DNA of 64,000 bases, taken from NCBI RefSeq assembly GCF_001667115.1, contig NZ_LZIJ01000147.1, positions 1 through 64,000 of the forward strand. Reading direction: 5' to 3'. The notes below the pieces were generated by a model. That model was not told the DNA's origin and searched no databases. It was given only the letters and a program-made list of their open reading frames with translations. The first letter of the stretch is position 1, and each line of letters opens with the position of its first letter. The stretch is from Mycobacterium sp. 852002-51163_SCH5372311. GTDB lineage: Bacteria; Actinomycetota; Actinomycetes; Mycobacteriales; Mycobacteriaceae. The translations under genes and the position numbers were made by a program. Shown here in pieces: positions 35,918 to 44,524 of this stretch.

Positions 35918-37685
35918 AAAATTCGATTACGACGTGGTGGTCATCGGATCGGGTTTCGGCGGATCGGTGGCGGCGTTGCGCCTTACCGAGAAGGGCTATT
36001 CGGTAGGTGTTTTGGAAGCCGGGCGGCGGTTCGAGGACGACGAACTCCCGGACACCAACTGGCAGATACGAAAATTCTTCTGGGCGCCCAAGTTGGGCTG
36101 CACCGGAATTCAGCGGATCCACGTGCTGCCCGACGTGCTCATCCTGGCAGGCGCCGGTGTCGGTGGGGGCTCGCTGGTGTATGCGAACACCCTGTACGAG
36201 CCGAAATCCGATGCGTTCTACCGTGATCCGCATTGGTCAGATATCAGCGACTGGAAAGCAGAGCTGGCGCCCTACTACGACCAAGCCAAACGCATGCTCG
36301 GGGTGGTGAAGAACCCGACCATGACACCGTCGGACCGGGTACTGCTCACGGTTGCCGAGCAGATGGGGGTGAAGGACACGTTCGGCATGACCCCGGTCGG
36401 GGTGTTCTTCGGACCGGAAAACACCAAAACACCCGGCGAGGAGGTCGACGACCCGTTCTTCGGCGGAGCGGGCCCGCGCCGGCGCGGTTGTCTGGAATGC
36501 GGCGAATGCATGACCGGCTGCCGGCACAACGCGAAGAACACACTGGTGAAGAACTACCTCTACCTGGCCGAGCAGGCCGGCGCACAGATTCACCCGCTGA
36601 CAACCGTCACCGCGGTGCGACCCGTTGACGGCGGCTACGCGGTGGACACGGTACGCACCGGTTCTTGGCGGGTGAAGAAGACCGCCCGGACGATCACCGC
36701 CGAACAGGTTGTGTTCGCCGCCGGTACCTGGGGAACCCAGCAACTGCTGCACCGCATGAAAGCTGAAAGCATCTTGCCGCGTCTGTCGGATCGCCTGGGA
36801 GAACTGACCCGCACGAACTCGGAGGCACTGTGTGGCGCCAGCCTCAAACTGCGGCACCGCAAGAGCCAGGACTTCCACGAGGGCATTGCGATCACGTCGT
36901 CGATCCATCCTGACGACAGGACGCACATCGAACCCTGCCGCTACGGCAAGGGCTCCAACTCGATGGGACTGCTGACCACCGTGATGACCGACGGGGGCGG
37001 GAAAGTGCCGAGGCCGGTGAAGTGGCTGGGACAGGTGCTACGCCATCCCGCCCAGGCCGCTTCGCTGTACGTGGGGCTGCGAGATTGGTCGCAGCGCACG
37101 GTGATAGCACTGGTGATGCAGACGGAGGACAACTCGCTGACGCTGTTTCCCAAACGCACCCGGTTCGGCCGGATCAAGCTGTCCTCGCGGCAAGGTCACG
37201 GTGTGCCCAACCCGACCTGGATTCCGGCCGCCAACGAGGCCGTCCGGACGCTTGCCCGCGATATCAACGGCATGCCGTGGAGCAGCGTCGGCGAGATCTT
37301 CGACGTCCCGATGACCGCACACTTCCTGGGCGGCTGCGTGATTGGAGACTCTCCCGAACGTGGAGTGATCGACCCCTACCACCGAGTGTTCGGTCACCCA
37401 GGTCTGCACATCTTCGACGGTTCGGCGATTTCGGCCAACATCGGGGTGAACCCGTCGTTGACGATCACGGCACAGGCCGAACGGGCCACCTCCTTCTGGC
37501 CCAATAAGCGCGAAACCGATACCCGCCCGGCGCTCGGCACCGGTTATCAGCGGATCCAGCCGGTCGAGCCGCTGAAACCCGTTGTCCCGGCCACCGCGCC
37601 GGCGGCATTGCGGCTGAGCAAGTTTCAGGCCGGCACAGTGCCGCCATCCTTGCGGTCGGAGGGCAGCGCGTCACCTGCATCCTGA
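35910..37685 (+). CDS. ChoD-like GMC oxidoreductase
   Basis: Protein of 591 residues with the FAD motif VVIGSGFGGSVAALRL (residues 10-25), GAGVGGGSLVYANTL, and the C-terminal VPMTAHFLGGCVIGD and ISANIGVNPSLTITAQAE. It is strongly reminiscent of mycobacterial ChoD (Rv3409c), annotated as cholesterol oxidase, along its whole length, so it is a ChoD paralogue. A cysteine cluster Cys194-x2-Cys197-x2-Cys200-x3-Cys204 has the spacing of [4Fe-4S] ferredoxins. ATG 35910 follows AGGAGAA and overlaps the monooxygenase stop. It would oxidise an alcohol to the ketone that a Baeyer-Villiger enzyme uses. It closes the five-gene operon. Confidence 0.88.
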   Translation: MSEKFDYDVVVIGSGFGGSVAALRLTEKGYSVGVLEAGRRFEDDELPDTNWQIRKFFWAPKLGCTGIQRIHVLPDVLILAGAGVGGGSLVYANTLYEPKSDAFYRDPHWSDISDWKAELAPYYDQAKRMLGVVKNPTMTPSDRVLLTVAEQMGVKDTFGMTPVGVFFGPENTKTPGEEVDDPFFGGAGPRRRGCLECGECMTGCRHNAKNTLVKNYLYLAEQAGAQIHPLTTVTAVRPVDGGYAVDTVRTGSWRVKKTARTITAEQVVFAAGTWGTQQLLHRMKAESILPRLSDRLGELTRTNSEALCGASLKLRHRKSQDFHEGIAITSSIHPDDRTHIEPCRYGKGSNSMGLLTTVMTDGGGKVPRPVKWLGQVLRHPAQAASLYVGLRDWSQRTVIALVMQTEDNSLTLFPKRTRFGRIKLSSRQGHGVPNPTWIPAANEAVRTLARDINGMPWSSVGEIFDVPMTAHFLGGCVIGDSPERGVIDPYHRVFGHPGLHIFDGSAISANIGVNPSLTITAQAERATSFWPNKRETDTRPALGTGYQRIQPVEPLKPVVPATAPAALRLSKFQAGTVPPSLRSEGSASPAS

Positions 37686-37802
37686 CTCGATACCTCAGCC
37701 GATGCATGTCGCAAGCGCGCGGGTCTGGTCGTCGCTGGAAGATTCAGGCCCGACTTCGCCGCCCCGTGCCGGCGACGACATCCGTGGTCTTGGGATTCGG
37801 CT

Positions 37803-37955
37803 GTGAAGCCTGGGCGTTGGCGGTGAAGCCTGGGCGTTGGCGGTGAAGCCAGGGCGTTGGCGGTGAAGCCAGGGCGGAAAGGCGGCCGGGAATCCCGCCC
37901 TGCCTTCACACGCAAAGCCCTGGCCTCACACGCAAAGCCGTGAGGTCACTCGTTG
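37803..37955. repeat. Self-complementary 20-bp tandem repeat element, site 2
   Basis: Three full copies of GTGAAGCCWGGGCGTTGGCG begin at 37803, 37823 and 37843, with a fourth, partial copy at 37863. After CCAGGGCGG and a 16-base spacer, inverted copies follow (CCCGCCCTG, then ACGCAAAGCCCTGGCCTCAC and a diverged one). The element lies in the 338-base gap between the convergent ChoD-like gene and the LMF-like gene; I see no gene in that gap. It belongs to the same family as 8641-8806 and 59979-60115. Confidence 0.9.
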
Positions 37956-38023
37956 TGGTTTGTCGCTACTAGGCGGGCCAGATGTCACCAATCCCGGCGA
38001 GGGGTAGCTGGGACTTAACGTGC

Positions 38024-39466
38024 TCAACCCTTCTGCGCCGTCGTTCTCTGCAACGTCATCGGCCGGGTGTACATGCTGATGCGGGCGCGGTGCCACCACG
38101 CATGCTCGCTTCGCAATTCGGCCCAGGTGGTGAAGCGGTACTGGTAGAGCTCAGCGCGCACGTATCGGGGCGGTGCCTCGGGGAAGGGGTTGTGCTGCAA
38201 CAGACGTAGCGTGGACCGGTCGTTGCGCAGCAGCCGTTCCAGGAACGGCTGCAGCCAGGGCAAGGCATAGCCCGGCGAGATGGCGGCAAACCACATCAGC
38301 CAGTCCAGCCGCAGGTGATAGGGCGCCCATTGCCGTGGTAGTCGGCGCACCGCGCCGGGCTTGCCCTTGAATCCGTATTCTTTCCAGATGGTTTGACTGG
38401 TGATCCGGGCTTCGTCGGTGCCCTCGATCACCACCTCGCGGCGAGTCCGGCCGACGCTGCCGAACGCCCCGTAAGTATTGACCAAGTGAAAAGCGTTGAA
38501 AGAAGCGTTCATTCGCTGATGGGACGACAGCATGTTGCGTGCGGGCCAGTAGCTCAGCACCAGGACCGCTGCCGCGAACGCGATCACCACCCCGACGAAC
38601 CAAAGCGGTGGTTCCGGCACAGGTGGGGTGGTCACGTGCAGCAACGCCGAGAGCGAGGACTGGTCGATCGCGCTGCACGCCAGCACGATCGTGATCCAGT
38701 TGAGCCAGGCGAAGTTGCCCGACGCCACCAGCCACAGCTGCGTCACGACGATGATCGCGGCGGCCACACTTGCCACCGGCTGCGGCGCGAACAACCCGAA
38801 CGGCACGACGAGCTGAGCGAAATGGTTGCCCGCCACCTCGATTCGGTGCAGCGGCTTGGGCAGGTGATGGAAGAACCAGCTCAACGGCCCCGGCATGGGC
38901 TGGGTTTCGTGGTGGTAGTAGAGGCAGGTCAGATCACGCCAGCACCGGTCGCCGCGCATCTTGATCAGCCCGGCGCCGAACTCGACCCGGAACAGCAGCC
39001 AGCGCACCAACCACATCGTCAGCACCGGCGGCGCCGCGCGGTCGTTGCCGACGAAGACCATCAGGAACCCGGTCTCGAGCAGCAGCGACTCCCAGCCGAA
39101 CGAATACCACGTCTGCCCGACGTTGACGATCGACAAGTAGAGCACCCACAGCGTCAGCCACATGACCATCGCACCCCACAACGGCACCGCGTCAGCCGCA
39201 CCGGCGACGATGGCCGCCGACAGCGCCGCGCCCGACCAGGCCACGGCTGCGAACAACCGATCCGAGTAGCGCAGGTGAAAGAGGCTCGGTGCTTTCCAGA
39301 ACGACAGCCCCGCCAAAAACCGTGGCACCGGCAGTATTCCGTGCTCACCGATCAGTGCCCGGAACTGCATCGCCGCCGCTACGAACGCGATCAGGTAGAT
39401 CGCCGCCACGCCGCGTTCGAGCACCAATCTGCTGAGCCAGTATTCAGGTGCCGAAAACCATCCCAT
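38024..39466 (-). CDS. Lipase maturation factor-like membrane protein (Rv0235c)
   Basis: Protein of 480 residues with about eight to ten membrane helices and the LMF1-family blocks MRGDRCWRDLTCLYYHHETQ (a YHHE motif) and FKGKPGAVRRLPRQWAPYH, followed by a soluble C terminus (NPFPEAPPRYVRAELYQY). In animals this family assists lipase folding in the ER; in mycobacteria the role is unknown. ATG 39466 has GAGGAG 8 bases upstream; the longer frame to 39562 overlaps aftD and is rejected. It lies 70 bases after aftD on the same strand and is probably part of that transcript. Confidence 0.87.
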   Translation of the reverse strand: MGWFSAPEYWLSRLVLERGVAAIYLIAFVAAAMQFRALIGEHGILPVPRFLAGLSFWKAPSLFHLRYSDRLFAAVAWSGAALSAAIVAGAADAVPLWGAMVMWLTLWVLYLSIVNVGQTWYSFGWESLLLETGFLMVFVGNDRAAPPVLTMWLVRWLLFRVEFGAGLIKMRGDRCWRDLTCLYYHHETQPMPGPLSWFFHHLPKPLHRIEVAGNHFAQLVVPFGLFAPQPVASVAAAIIVVTQLWLVASGNFAWLNWITIVLACSAIDQSSLSALLHVTTPPVPEPPLWFVGVVIAFAAAVLVLSYWPARNMLSSHQRMNASFNAFHLVNTYGAFGSVGRTRREVVIEGTDEARITSQTIWKEYGFKGKPGAVRRLPRQWAPYHLRLDWLMWFAAISPGYALPWLQPFLERLLRNDRSTLRLLQHNPFPEAPPRYVRAELYQYRFTTWAELRSEHAWWHRARISMYTRPMTLQRTTAQKG

Positions 39467-39536
39467 GGCCGTAACTCCTCGGACGGTGGTGTATCCAAGT
39501 GAATCAGCCGTAAACCCGCCAGCCAACCCCCGGAAG

Positions 39537-42500
39537 CTACTCGTCGGGTGGCGGCCGTCCACGAGAAGGCATCGTCACCACGGAGGCGGCCACGGCCGCG
39601 AGCGAAACAAGTGCCAGCAGTTGCACATTCGCGGAGTGGCCGGCGTAGCCGTCGACCGACCGCCACGGGTGCCGCGACAGCGCGGCCCCGGCCAGGATCA
39701 GCCCGCCGGCGCTGAGCCACATCGTCACCCGGTCACTTCGCCTCGGATCGGTCAGCACATACCGCAGCCCGAATGCCGCGCCCACCACGACGACGCCGGC
39801 CACGCCGGAGATCAGCGCCCCGGCAGCCACTACCGCGACGGCGGCCCACGGCCCGGGTGCCCAGGGCTGCGCGGGCGGGTCGTCCCGGCTTGCCGGCCTG
39901 GCGCGCCATAACGCCAGTACGGCCAGCAAGGGCAGCAAGGCCAGCCCGACTCCCAAGCCCGTGCGGTACAGCGAGTTGGAGGCGAACGTCAGCGTGATGG
40001 TCCCGGGATCTCCGGGGGGCACTATCCAGCCTTGCTGCCACCCGTTGACGGCGACCGGCGTCAACCGGACGCCGGCGCTGGTGCGCGCCACCCAGCCTGG
40101 GTTGATGCTTTCGGGGACGACCAGCACCCGGCTGGTGGTCGAGGCGGGTGCCCGCACCTCGCGGTGGTCGGGACTCCAGACCCCGGAGGCCGCGGAAGTC
40201 ACTGTGGCACCGGGCGACTCGGGAGCGCCGGAGACGTGCAGCCTTATCCCGTCCACGACGAACTGCGGGCCGGGGCTGATCAGCAATTCCTGCTTACCCT
40301 CCGGCAACGCTATCGGGTCGCGGTCACAGACGTCCGCCGCAAGCGGCTGGTCGGCCAGCAACGCACCCACCGTGGCCCGGATGGAGGTGTGCACAAACCG
40401 GCCCGCGACGGCGATGACCGGCCCGTGTTCGCAGTCGACCACGATCTCTCGCGACCGGTTGCGGTTGGCGTCGGCGGGTGCGATGGGGCTGCCGTCGGCG
40501 CCGAGCACCGCGATCTCGGCCAGGCCCGGCGGCTTGAGCTGGTCGAACCCGAGCGCGTTGCGGTCGATGACGTCTTCCCAGTCGAGCAGGCTCATCGTTA
40601 CGGTGTCCGTGACCCGGGCCTTGAGCGACAAGGTCTGCTGCTCACTGCCGGAATCGCTGCCGCCGGGCTTCAATTGCCGTACCTGCGGCCCGTCGCCGAG
40701 ATTGACGGCGACCACCGTCGGGCGTGCGGGCAACGTCGAGTTACTGACGACCAGGCGCAGCGCGGTGACCTCGGTGGGTCGCGGAAGTTTGATGGTCAGT
40801 GTCGGCGGCGTCTTCTGTTGCACCACCCGCTGCGGCGCGGTCCACGCGGTGGCCGGATCACCGTCGGTGGCCGCGTACGACGAGCCGAGGACGTCCACCA
40901 AATCGGAATCACCGTGGGCGCGAGTGGTTTCCGGTTCTGCGACCAGCTCGGCCAGCTTGGGACCCTGCCGTGGCCGCACCCACAGCGCCGGTGTCACCGA
41001 CACCGGATTCGGCACGGTCAGCGTCCGGCTGAAATTGACCGGCTCCTCCGGCGTCAGCGCCATGGCCGCCGCGCAAAGCACGCCGTCGGGCGCCTGGGCA
41101 CAGCCGGGCCTGCCCAGCAGCTCCGACCCCAGGTCCCATCCCGCAACGGCCGAACCCGGCGGCGGAGAGGGAACCAGCACGGTGTGGCGCAGGTCGACGG
41201 GGTGAGCGAAACCCGACGCGTCATATTCGGTGACCGTCAGGTCGGTGATACCGAATTGCACTCCGGCCGACCCGTCGTCGGTGGCGGTCGCGGTGATCCG
41301 CACCCATGACGTCTCTCCGTACGGCAGCGCGGTAGTCAGCGGTTTGCCTGGCTCGCTGAACCGCAAAGTGGTTGTGCCGGTGGCCGTTTCGATCTGGACG
41401 CGACGGACCTGGGCGCCGACGGCGGTCGCGCTGGGCGTCAGCGTGAGGACGGCGTTGGTCACCGGTCGGTCGAAATCCACTCGCAACCACTGGCCCACGG
41501 CGGTCTGCAGCGAGTTGGACACCCAGGCGGTCGCCGGATCGCCGTCGATCGCGGCGGCCGGTGAGGTTGCCGGCGTGACGTCGGGCAGTGCGGTGGCATC
41601 CGACGCCGAGCTCGATGCCGTGATGCGGCCGCCGTTCCACGCACCGAAGACGGTGTCGGCGCCCGGGGCCGGGTAGTCGGGCACCCGGTTGAACGTGTGC
41701 CGGGCGTCGTCGACCGCCCGGATCGCCGAAGAGTGGTGGTCGACCCGGCCGTAGTCGGTTTCGCGCGCTACCGGGCTGTCGGTGACTGTGACGCCGGTGT
41801 GTGGCGCCAGCCCCGCGGCGCGGGCGGCCCCGACGTCGGCCGTCATCAGCACCGGTCCCAGCCCGGGCTGGCCGAGCAGCCGCTGCCGTTCGTCGAGTCG
41901 CAGCAGTGCCTCCGGGCCACCGGCGACGCGGGTCATCCGATCGACGTCGGCAAAGTAGGGCGCGCCCGGATTACCCGCCGCGTCGACGCGATAGATCTCC
42001 ACCGCGGGATATCGCGGCCGCAGCCCGCTGTCGGTGACGAAGCCGGCCAGGGTGCCCGCGCCCACCGGCGCACCGAATTCCGCCACCTTCGGCAAGCCGG
42101 GTGAGCCCGCGATGGCGCGGTGCACCAGGATCGGGCGTGCCGACCGCGAAGTCTCCGGGTCCAGATCGTTGCGCACCACGACGTAGGAAATGCCTTGGCG
42201 GACAAGGGTATCCGCCAGACCGGCCGAAGGGCGACCGGCGGCGAAGAGGCGTTGCACCGAATCCAGCGCCCGGATGGTCTGCGGAGGCGTCAGCGGGATC
42301 GAGTCGCGCACCCCCCACGGGCTACTGCCCAGCACCTGCAGCGGTTCGTCATGGCTGGTGCCCCAGACCTGGGTGGCGAACGGCGCGCCCGGAACCACCA
42401 GCACCCGCCCCGGGTGCCGGCCGCCCGACTCGGAACCCGTGTTGTGCTCGCTGAGCCAGTCGGCGGCGTCGTGCCAGTAGTCGGGTATCGCGGCGAACGT

Positions 42501-43820
42501 TCCCGGTGGGGTGAGCCGGCCGGTCCACGCCAGCGAGGTGCTGACCGTGAGCGCGGTCAGCACCACGACGCCGACCGCGACTCGCTTGTCCCGCTCGGGG
42601 TGGGCGAACGTGCGCAGCCACCCCGCCAGCGGCGTGCCGGCCGGACGCGGTATGCGGCCCAGCAACTGTGCGATACCCAGCACCAGCGGGATCCGGATTA
42701 CCGAACCCAGCTTGTGGACGTTGCGCAGCGGAGCGCCGGCCGCGTCCAGGAAGGCCTGCACCTCGCCGGCCACCGGCGAGCCCAGCCCGCCGCTGTAGCC
42801 GACAGCCATCAGGACCACCCCGGTCAACAGCATCGTCACCAGACGGCCTCGGGCCGGGGTGGCGCGGCTGGCAAGCCCGGCCAGGCCGGCCGCCGCGACC
42901 AGCGAAGTGCCCAGGACGGCAGCGGATACCGAGACCAGCGGGGCGCCCGCGGTCGCGTCCGGTGCCACGAACGGGGTCCAGCTGTCGGTGCCGCGCAGCA
43001 TCTCGGTCAGCGACGACCACTGCGTCGTCACGCCGGAGGATTCGATGAAGTCCAGGAACGGCGGACTGACGTTGCGCAGCAGGATCAGCGCCACCACCCA
43101 CCACGACGTCGCCAGGCCGAGAGCCAGCACCCACCATCCGGTGTATCGGCACCACAGCCGGTTCGGCCGGTGACAGGCCCACCAGATCAGCGCGGGCAGA
43201 CAGCCGGCCAGCGTCGCGATGGCGTTGACGGCGCCCATCAAGGCGACCGCCACACCGGCCTGCGCTGCCAGGACACGGACCGAGCGCCCGGAATTTCCCC
43301 GCAGCGCCAGGATCGTGGGCAGCAGCACCCACGGCGCCAGCATCATCGGCAGGGTTTCCGACGATATGGACCCGAGGGTGGTCAGCACCCGCGGTGACAG
43401 CGCGAACGCCACCGCGCCGATCACCCGCGACGTCGGACTGCCGATGCCCAGCGCCTCGGCGACCCGCAGCAGCCCCCAGAAGCCGGCTGTCAGCAGCAGT
43501 GCCCACCACAACCGCTGGGTGATCCAGCCCGGCACTCCCAGCAGGTGGCCGGCGAGGAAAAACGCGCCGTGCGGAAACAAATATCCGTAGGCCTGGTTCT
43601 GCGCCTGGCCGAACGGCAACTCGCTGTTCCACAGATTGGTGGCGCGGGCCAGAAAGCGCAGCGGGTTGGCGGTCAGGTCGAGCTTGGTATCGGGGGAGAT
43701 TTGCCCCGGCGACTGCGCGAACGTCAACGCCAGCGCGACCGTCCCGGCCACCAGCAACCATTTACGGGACAGCGGGCTCGCGGAGGCGGTTTCCGCCGGT
43801 GATGCCGCCGCCGGCGCCAC
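39537..43820 (-). CDS. aftD: Terminal arabinofuranosyltransferase AftD
   Basis: Protein of 1427 residues. The N terminus has about a dozen membrane helices of the GT-C fold, beginning LLVAGTVALALTFAQ, with the acidic loop QISPDTKLDLT that places the catalytic Asp near residue 44. A long extracytoplasmic part follows with beta-rich carbohydrate-binding-like domains (the F5/8-type segments with DGDPATAWVSN and DGDPATAWTA), and a membrane segment with helices closes the C terminus. AftD adds alpha-linked arabinofuranose to arabinogalactan and lipoarabinomannan using decaprenyl-phosphoarabinose. GTG 43820 starts 7 bases after the stop of the small gene upstream. Orthologue of Rv0236c. Confidence 0.93.
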   Translation of the reverse strand: MAPAAASPAETASASPLSRKWLLVAGTVALALTFAQSPGQISPDTKLDLTANPLRFLARATNLWNSELPFGQAQNQAYGYLFPHGAFFLAGHLLGVPGWITQRLWWALLLTAGFWGLLRVAEALGIGSPTSRVIGAVAFALSPRVLTTLGSISSETLPMMLAPWVLLPTILALRGNSGRSVRVLAAQAGVAVALMGAVNAIATLAGCLPALIWWACHRPNRLWCRYTGWWVLALGLATSWWVVALILLRNVSPPFLDFIESSGVTTQWSSLTEMLRGTDSWTPFVAPDATAGAPLVSVSAAVLGTSLVAAAGLAGLASRATPARGRLVTMLLTGVVLMAVGYSGGLGSPVAGEVQAFLDAAGAPLRNVHKLGSVIRIPLVLGIAQLLGRIPRPAGTPLAGWLRTFAHPERDKRVAVGVVVLTALTVSTSLAWTGRLTPPGTFAAIPDYWHDAADWLSEHNTGSESGGRHPGRVLVVPGAPFATQVWGTSHDEPLQVLGSSPWGVRDSIPLTPPQTIRALDSVQRLFAAGRPSAGLADTLVRQGISYVVVRNDLDPETSRSARPILVHRAIAGSPGLPKVAEFGAPVGAGTLAGFVTDSGLRPRYPAVEIYRVDAAGNPGAPYFADVDRMTRVAGGPEALLRLDERQRLLGQPGLGPVLMTADVGAARAAGLAPHTGVTVTDSPVARETDYGRVDHHSSAIRAVDDARHTFNRVPDYPAPGADTVFGAWNGGRITASSSASDATALPDVTPATSPAAAIDGDPATAWVSNSLQTAVGQWLRVDFDRPVTNAVLTLTPSATAVGAQVRRVQIETATGTTTLRFSEPGKPLTTALPYGETSWVRITATATDDGSAGVQFGITDLTVTEYDASGFAHPVDLRHTVLVPSPPPGSAVAGWDLGSELLGRPGCAQAPDGVLCAAAMALTPEEPVNFSRTLTVPNPVSVTPALWVRPRQGPKLAELVAEPETTRAHGDSDLVDVLGSSYAATDGDPATAWTAPQRVVQQKTPPTLTIKLPRPTEVTALRLVVSNSTLPARPTVVAVNLGDGPQVRQLKPGGSDSGSEQQTLSLKARVTDTVTMSLLDWEDVIDRNALGFDQLKPPGLAEIAVLGADGSPIAPADANRNRSREIVVDCEHGPVIAVAGRFVHTSIRATVGALLADQPLAADVCDRDPIALPEGKQELLISPGPQFVVDGIRLHVSGAPESPGATVTSAASGVWSPDHREVRAPASTTSRVLVVPESINPGWVARTSAGVRLTPVAVNGWQQGWIVPPGDPGTITLTFASNSLYRTGLGVGLALLPLLAVLALWRARPASRDDPPAQPWAPGPWAAVAVVAAGALISGVAGVVVVGAAFGLRYVLTDPRRSDRVTMWLSAGGLILAGAALSRHPWRSVDGYAGHSANVQLLALVSLAAVAASVVTMPSRGRPPPDE

Positions 43821-43827
43821 CGCCGGG

Positions 43828-44001
43828 CTAACTACGGTTGCCGTACTCGACCCGGTTGAGCACCGACGACGACGGGTCGCCTCCGGGAAGTGGCGGCTTC
43901 GTGTCCTGCTGCACCATCAGGGTGACCCCGAAAATCGCGGCCGCGCCGAGCAACAAACCCACCACCACGCTCGCGGCGGCGGGCGCAATGATCCGATTCA
44001 T
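43828..44001 (-). CDS. Small membrane protein DUF2613 (Rv0236A)
   Basis: Protein of 57 residues starting MNRIIAPAAASVVVGLLLG, one membrane helix or uncleaved signal, followed by a short tail ending VLNRVEYGNRS. This matches Rv0236A almost residue for residue from memory. It lies 7 bases before aftD on the same strand; I infer an accessory subunit of the arabinosyltransferase. ATG 44001 has AGGAG upstream (GCAAGGAGCC). Confidence 0.88.
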   Translation of the reverse strand: MNRIIAPAAASVVVGLLLGAAAIFGVTLMVQQDTKPPLPGGDPSSSVLNRVEYGNRS

Positions 44002-44119
44002 CGGTTGGCTCCTTGCGGGTCTGCGGTCGCGGCGTGGCATGTCCAGTGGAGAGCCCCGAAGAGCCACAGCAGCGTAAGCGCCAACCTAGCAGAACAATGT
44101 CAAGCGTCTGAAAGGCTGC

Positions 44120-44392
44120 TTACCGCAGTCCCGGCGGCAGCTTGTTCCTGCAACTCTGCACACTGTTGCAGGGCGGCGCGGGCACCGCGGGCGGTGCGGG
44201 GATCGCCGGCACTGCCGGCACGCAATACCCGCCGTAGCAGCGACCGCCGTATTCCACCAGATGCGGCGCGCCGGGAGCTGGCGCGCGCTGAGCCGGCATG
44301 TGGTCGTCCGCCGTGGCGCCGATGGTCGCGGCGGCGGCGATCAACAATCCCGCCGCGATGCCGGCCCGCGCGCCACGCGAAAACCCGGTCAT
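44120..44392 (-). CDS. Small secreted cysteine-containing protein
   Basis: Protein of 90 residues. An N-terminal signal peptide (ARAGIAAGLLIAAAATIGATA) is followed by a short Pro- and Ala-rich region and four cysteines in two pairs (GGRCYGGYC and CNSVQSC), likely disulfide-bonded outside the cell. No family is recognised. GGGAGGAG lies 7 bases before ATG 44392. It sits 118 bases upstream of Rv0236A on the same strand and diverges from lpqI; I do not recall a gene here in M. tuberculosis. Confidence 0.72.
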   Translation of the reverse strand: MTGFSRGARAGIAAGLLIAAAATIGATADDHMPAQRAPAPGAPHLVEYGGRCYGGYCVPAVPAIPAPPAVPAPPCNSVQSCRNKLPPGLR

Positions 44393-44524
44393 CGCTGGCT
44401 CCTCCCTGCCAGTCAATAGGAGCTGTGGCAAAGGTAACAGTATTGGACCTGCGGAACACTGCAAACGCCATCTTTCGGCGCGCCCGTGACAAGGCCCGCC
44501 GGTCGGCCATGACAACATGGCCCG

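Noticed and set aside
38024..39562. 512-residue version of the LMF-like protein
   Set aside because: The extra N terminus overlaps aftD coding sequence and lacks a ribosome site; ATG 39466 has GAGGAG at 8 bases.
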